This document shows positions 61,641 to 64,000 of a DNA stretch of 64,000 nt, piece after piece. The DNA lies in NCBI RefSeq assembly GCF_028737195.1, contig NZ_JAQZAJ010000008.1:1-64000 (forward strand), read 5' to 3'. Origin of the DNA: Pseudovibrio exalbescens. GTDB taxonomy: Bacteria > Pseudomonadota > Alphaproteobacteria > Rhizobiales > Stappiaceae. Made by a program: the position numbers and the translations under genes. Below the pieces are notes generated by a model. That model did not search any database and was not told the origin of the DNA. It saw only the letters and a list, made by a program, of their open reading frames with translations. Within the stretch, counting starts at the first letter, position 1. The number at the start of each line of letters is the position of its first letter.

Positions 61641-63869
61641 TCAGAAACGGATTTTGTGGGTGAGTACGACGGTCCGGCCCTGACCCGCAACGTCATAGCC
61701 GCGCACGGCGGATGCGGTTGGATTGTTGTAGCCGGTGTCAAAAACGTTGCGAACCGACAGCGCGAAGGCACCGGCTTTACCGAAGTCCCGGGTTAGGCCA
61801 AGGTTGACAAGGGTTGCTCCCTTGAGCTCGGCGCTGTCGGAGGTGGCTTTGCGCCCGGACAGGTACTCGATTTCACCGCGAGCGACAAAGTCGTGAGGCA
61901 AGGATAAGGTGCCGTAAAGGTTCCCCTTGTAGGTATTGGGAACGCGGCTGAAGGCGATACGTGAGTTTAGGTCACCGGTACCATCGCCGTCATAAAGACC
62001 GTCGGTATAGGCAAACACGCCACCAACTGTCAGGGTATCCGACACATCAACCTCGGCTGTGACCTCGGCACCCCAGATCATTTCTTCCTGCTGCGACACT
62101 TGGTTCGCGACCGGATCGAAGACAGTCCCGTTCTCGGAGGTCGAGATATAGCCCGACGCCATGCCGCGGAACCGTCCCCAGTCACCGCGCAGCCCGATCT
62201 CATAGTTGTTCACGATTTGAGGATCGGGGGCGATGTCGCTGTAATCCAAGGAGGTCACCCCGCCAAGAATGACGCCCAAGGCTTCAGCTGTGGTGTTTGT
62301 ACCGGCACGCCGCGTGTAGGCGCCAATATCTGTGAGTGAATACCCTTGGGAGAAATTGGCGAAAGCCTGCATGTCGTCTGTCACGTCGACAACAACTCCA
62401 GCATTGAATGTCGGCGAGTTATAAGTGAAAGAGCCGCCCGTTACATCGACCGCTGGAATAATGCCCACATAGCCCAGACTGCTGTAGGCGGACGAAAAGT
62501 AGGTCGGCCGTGTAAAGTCATCGACGTTCAGGAAGAACTGATCAAAACGCACCCCACCCTGGAGCCGGACGCGGTCGTGGACGGGCACTTCAAGTTGCGC
62601 AAACGCCGCAAGCTGGTTTTGCGTCATCGGTGCAATCGCCTCCGCCCCATCGACAAACGCCTGTGTCGTATGGTCGAAGACATACTCTGCTCCCCAGGTC
62701 AGGGCGGCACCTTCAAAGAGCTGGTCTAATGTGGAATGAACGGTCGTGCTTACACCCGCACGATCAGAAACAAGCTTGGACTGGTTAAAGTCCGCCGACC
62801 CGTTGGTGACATAGACCGTGTTGTTTGCAAGCGGGTCGTACTGCTGAAACGGCGATGTTTTCTCGATGTGATTGTAAAACGTTCTGAGTTCCAGCTCGCC
62901 CAAGGGAAACGCAGACTCGCTGAACACTGCGCTGAAGTACTGGGAGTTTTCTTCCACTGGTTTGCCGTCGTAATCAGTCGTGAAATCCGGCGAAACGGGG
63001 CTTGTTGAATAATCGGTCAGATGGTCCGGATCTTGCCGGAAATAGGTCCAGTCTGCCGTGACATCAATCCGACGGGTCCCGTCTTCAAAACCAAAGCCGC
63101 CGAACAGGTTGAACTGTTTTGCACGGTCGCCCCCGCCCTGACCCAGCAATGCGTCAGACGGCATTTCATCCCCGTTGCCGTCATAGGTCTTCTGCGTGAG
63201 TTGCCCGGAGGCGCTGACGAAGTAGTCAAACCTTTCTTTTCGGCCCTGAATGCTGACATTTGCACTTGGTGACAGGGAGCTGCCCGGGTTTTCGGTAAAG
63301 GCGCTCAGTTCAGTGCGCAGAGAAACCTCGGGTTTGTCGCTCACCCCGCGCTTGGTGATGATGTTGATCGTCCCGCCTGTCGCGTCGGCGCCATAAAGGC
63401 TGGAGGCCCCATTGACGACCTCGATACGCTCAATCGTATCAATGTCAATGAGTGACAAAATCCGGCTGTTGTTGCGCAGCGGGGTATTGCGCGGCACGCC
63501 GTCCACCATGATCAGAACACTGCGTCCGCGGAAGGTTTCGGAGCCACCAGAAATAGTTTGGTTCGATGGCTGAAAGCCGGGGACCAAGGAGGTAATCACA
63601 TCGGTCAGGTCGTTCGAGCCGTTGCGGACCTCCTCAATTTGCTGGTCGTCTATCACGATGACGGATTGGGCAACGCCTGCAATGTCGCTGCTCTTGCGGT
63701 TCGCCGTCACCAGAATTGTGTCCAGCAGATAGCTGCCGTCATCGGCCTGCGCCCCTTCGGTGGGCTCAATTTCCTGTGCGTGTGCGGGCAGCACTGCAAT
63801 GCCCACCATCAACGACAACCAGATGCTTCTTGCAGCCACTTTAAGCTCCATTCTCATATAAAAACACAA
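61641..63869 (-). CDS. TonB-dependent siderophore receptor
   Basis: The 742-residue outer-membrane protein has a signal peptide (SIWLSLMVGIAVLPAHAQ); ATG 63851 (MELKVAARS) is an alternative start. TonB-box-like region near DTILVTANRK, plug domain (VIVIDDQQIEEVRNGSNDLT; RGRSVLIMVDGVPRNTPLRN; IERIEVVNGASSLYGADATG) and a 22-strand barrel follow, ending in VVLTHKIRF with the aromatic C terminus. It brings a ferric siderophore into the periplasm using TonB energy. First gene of the operon; the ligand is not deducible. Confidence 0.93.
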   Translation of the reverse strand: MCFYMRMELKVAARSIWLSLMVGIAVLPAHAQEIEPTEGAQADDGSYLLDTILVTANRKSSDIAGVAQSVIVIDDQQIEEVRNGSNDLTDVITSLVPGFQPSNQTISGGSETFRGRSVLIMVDGVPRNTPLRNNSRILSLIDIDTIERIEVVNGASSLYGADATGGTINIITKRGVSDKPEVSLRTELSAFTENPGSSLSPSANVSIQGRKERFDYFVSASGQLTQKTYDGNGDEMPSDALLGQGGGDRAKQFNLFGGFGFEDGTRRIDVTADWTYFRQDPDHLTDYSTSPVSPDFTTDYDGKPVEENSQYFSAVFSESAFPLGELELRTFYNHIEKTSPFQQYDPLANNTVYVTNGSADFNQSKLVSDRAGVSTTVHSTLDQLFEGAALTWGAEYVFDHTTQAFVDGAEAIAPMTQNQLAAFAQLEVPVHDRVRLQGGVRFDQFFLNVDDFTRPTYFSSAYSSLGYVGIIPAVDVTGGSFTYNSPTFNAGVVVDVTDDMQAFANFSQGYSLTDIGAYTRRAGTNTTAEALGVILGGVTSLDYSDIAPDPQIVNNYEIGLRGDWGRFRGMASGYISTSENGTVFDPVANQVSQQEEMIWGAEVTAEVDVSDTLTVGGVFAYTDGLYDGDGTGDLNSRIAFSRVPNTYKGNLYGTLSLPHDFVARGEIEYLSGRKATSDSAELKGATLVNLGLTRDFGKAGAFALSVRNVFDTGYNNPTASAVRGYDVAGQGRTVVLTHKIRF

Positions 63870-64000
63870 AGTTCAGGCATAACGGCACAGGCCCCAATCC
63901 CCCGTTCGGAGCGCGCACCTCAACATACTTGAGTTTTAGATTCAAGTTATCAGATAGGTAATTTCAACAAGCGTGACGAGCTTTGCATTATTGTTACAAC
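63870..64000. promoter_or_regulatory. Upstream region of the siderophore operon
   Basis: About 130 bp at the window end. At 63929-63945 is TTGAG-TTTTAGA-TTCAA, an imperfect palindrome that could be an iron-regulator site (RirA, Irr or Fur type). It does not match any consensus well. Confidence 0.3.

Overview
The window looks like part of a repABC secondary replicon (plasmid or chromid) of an alphaproteobacterium. The main evidence is a complete repA-repB-repC operon at 9.7-13.7 kb, which is the hallmark replication and partition system of this class. The mix of RTX/Hint giant protein, type Ve adhesin, arginine deiminase and repABC suggests a marine Hyphomicrobiales lineage such as Stappiaceae (Roseibium/Labrenzia/Pseudovibrio). 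That placement is inference from gene content only. No rRNA or tRNA gene was seen.

Layout. 1-9.1 kb: a giant minus-strand RTX-type surface or secreted protein (at least 2858 residues, C terminus outside the window) with an embedded Hint (intein-like) domain and about twenty D-x-D-G-D-G repeats, preceded by a translationally coupled AT-rich membrane protein. 9.6-13.9 kb: repABC with its intergenic regulatory RNA region and a cluster of ParB-site-like palindromes. 13.9-20 kb: accessory genes (Sel1 protein, HEPN protein, a collage of broken Abi_2, Tn3 transposase and DUF2336 fragments, an MFS pump, a secreted hydrolase). 20.5-28 kb: a LacI-controlled carbohydrate ABC importer with a GH63-like glycosidase; one permease carries a DUF11-like periplasmic insertion. 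28-33.7 kb: a mobile or defence patch with a HEPN relic, hipBA, an orphan type I-F CRISPR array, two matched modules (nine 10-bp repeats, a TGGCAGGATA nick-like box and a 20-bp inverted repeat), a decayed nuclease gene and a dif-like site. 33.7-50.3 kb: a stress and arginine island (YfcC-like antiporter, baeRF-like protein, MFS, patatin, GntP-like permease, RND pump, MscS channel, DUF1269 protein, arcA, arcD). 51-55.8 kb: two surface proteins of opposite topology, a classical autotransporter and an inverse autotransporter with a beta-helix passenger. 56.1-58.1 kb: a second hipBA module with four regularly spaced operators. 59-63.9 kb: a siderophore-uptake operon (TonB receptor, MFS importer, DUF2218-SIP reductase).

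How it works together. The replicon carries its own maintenance functions (RepABC, two HipBA modules, possible transfer and dimer-resolution sites) and a cargo of niche functions: sugar and siderophore uptake, surface adhesion, and arginine-based energy or acid protection. Relics of Tn3 and abortive-infection genes show past turnover. The most unusual feature is the pair of co-oriented oriT/T-DNA-border-like modules 1181 bp apart beside the orphan CRISPR array. Next in interest are the Hint-containing RTX giant and the DUF11-bearing ABC permease.
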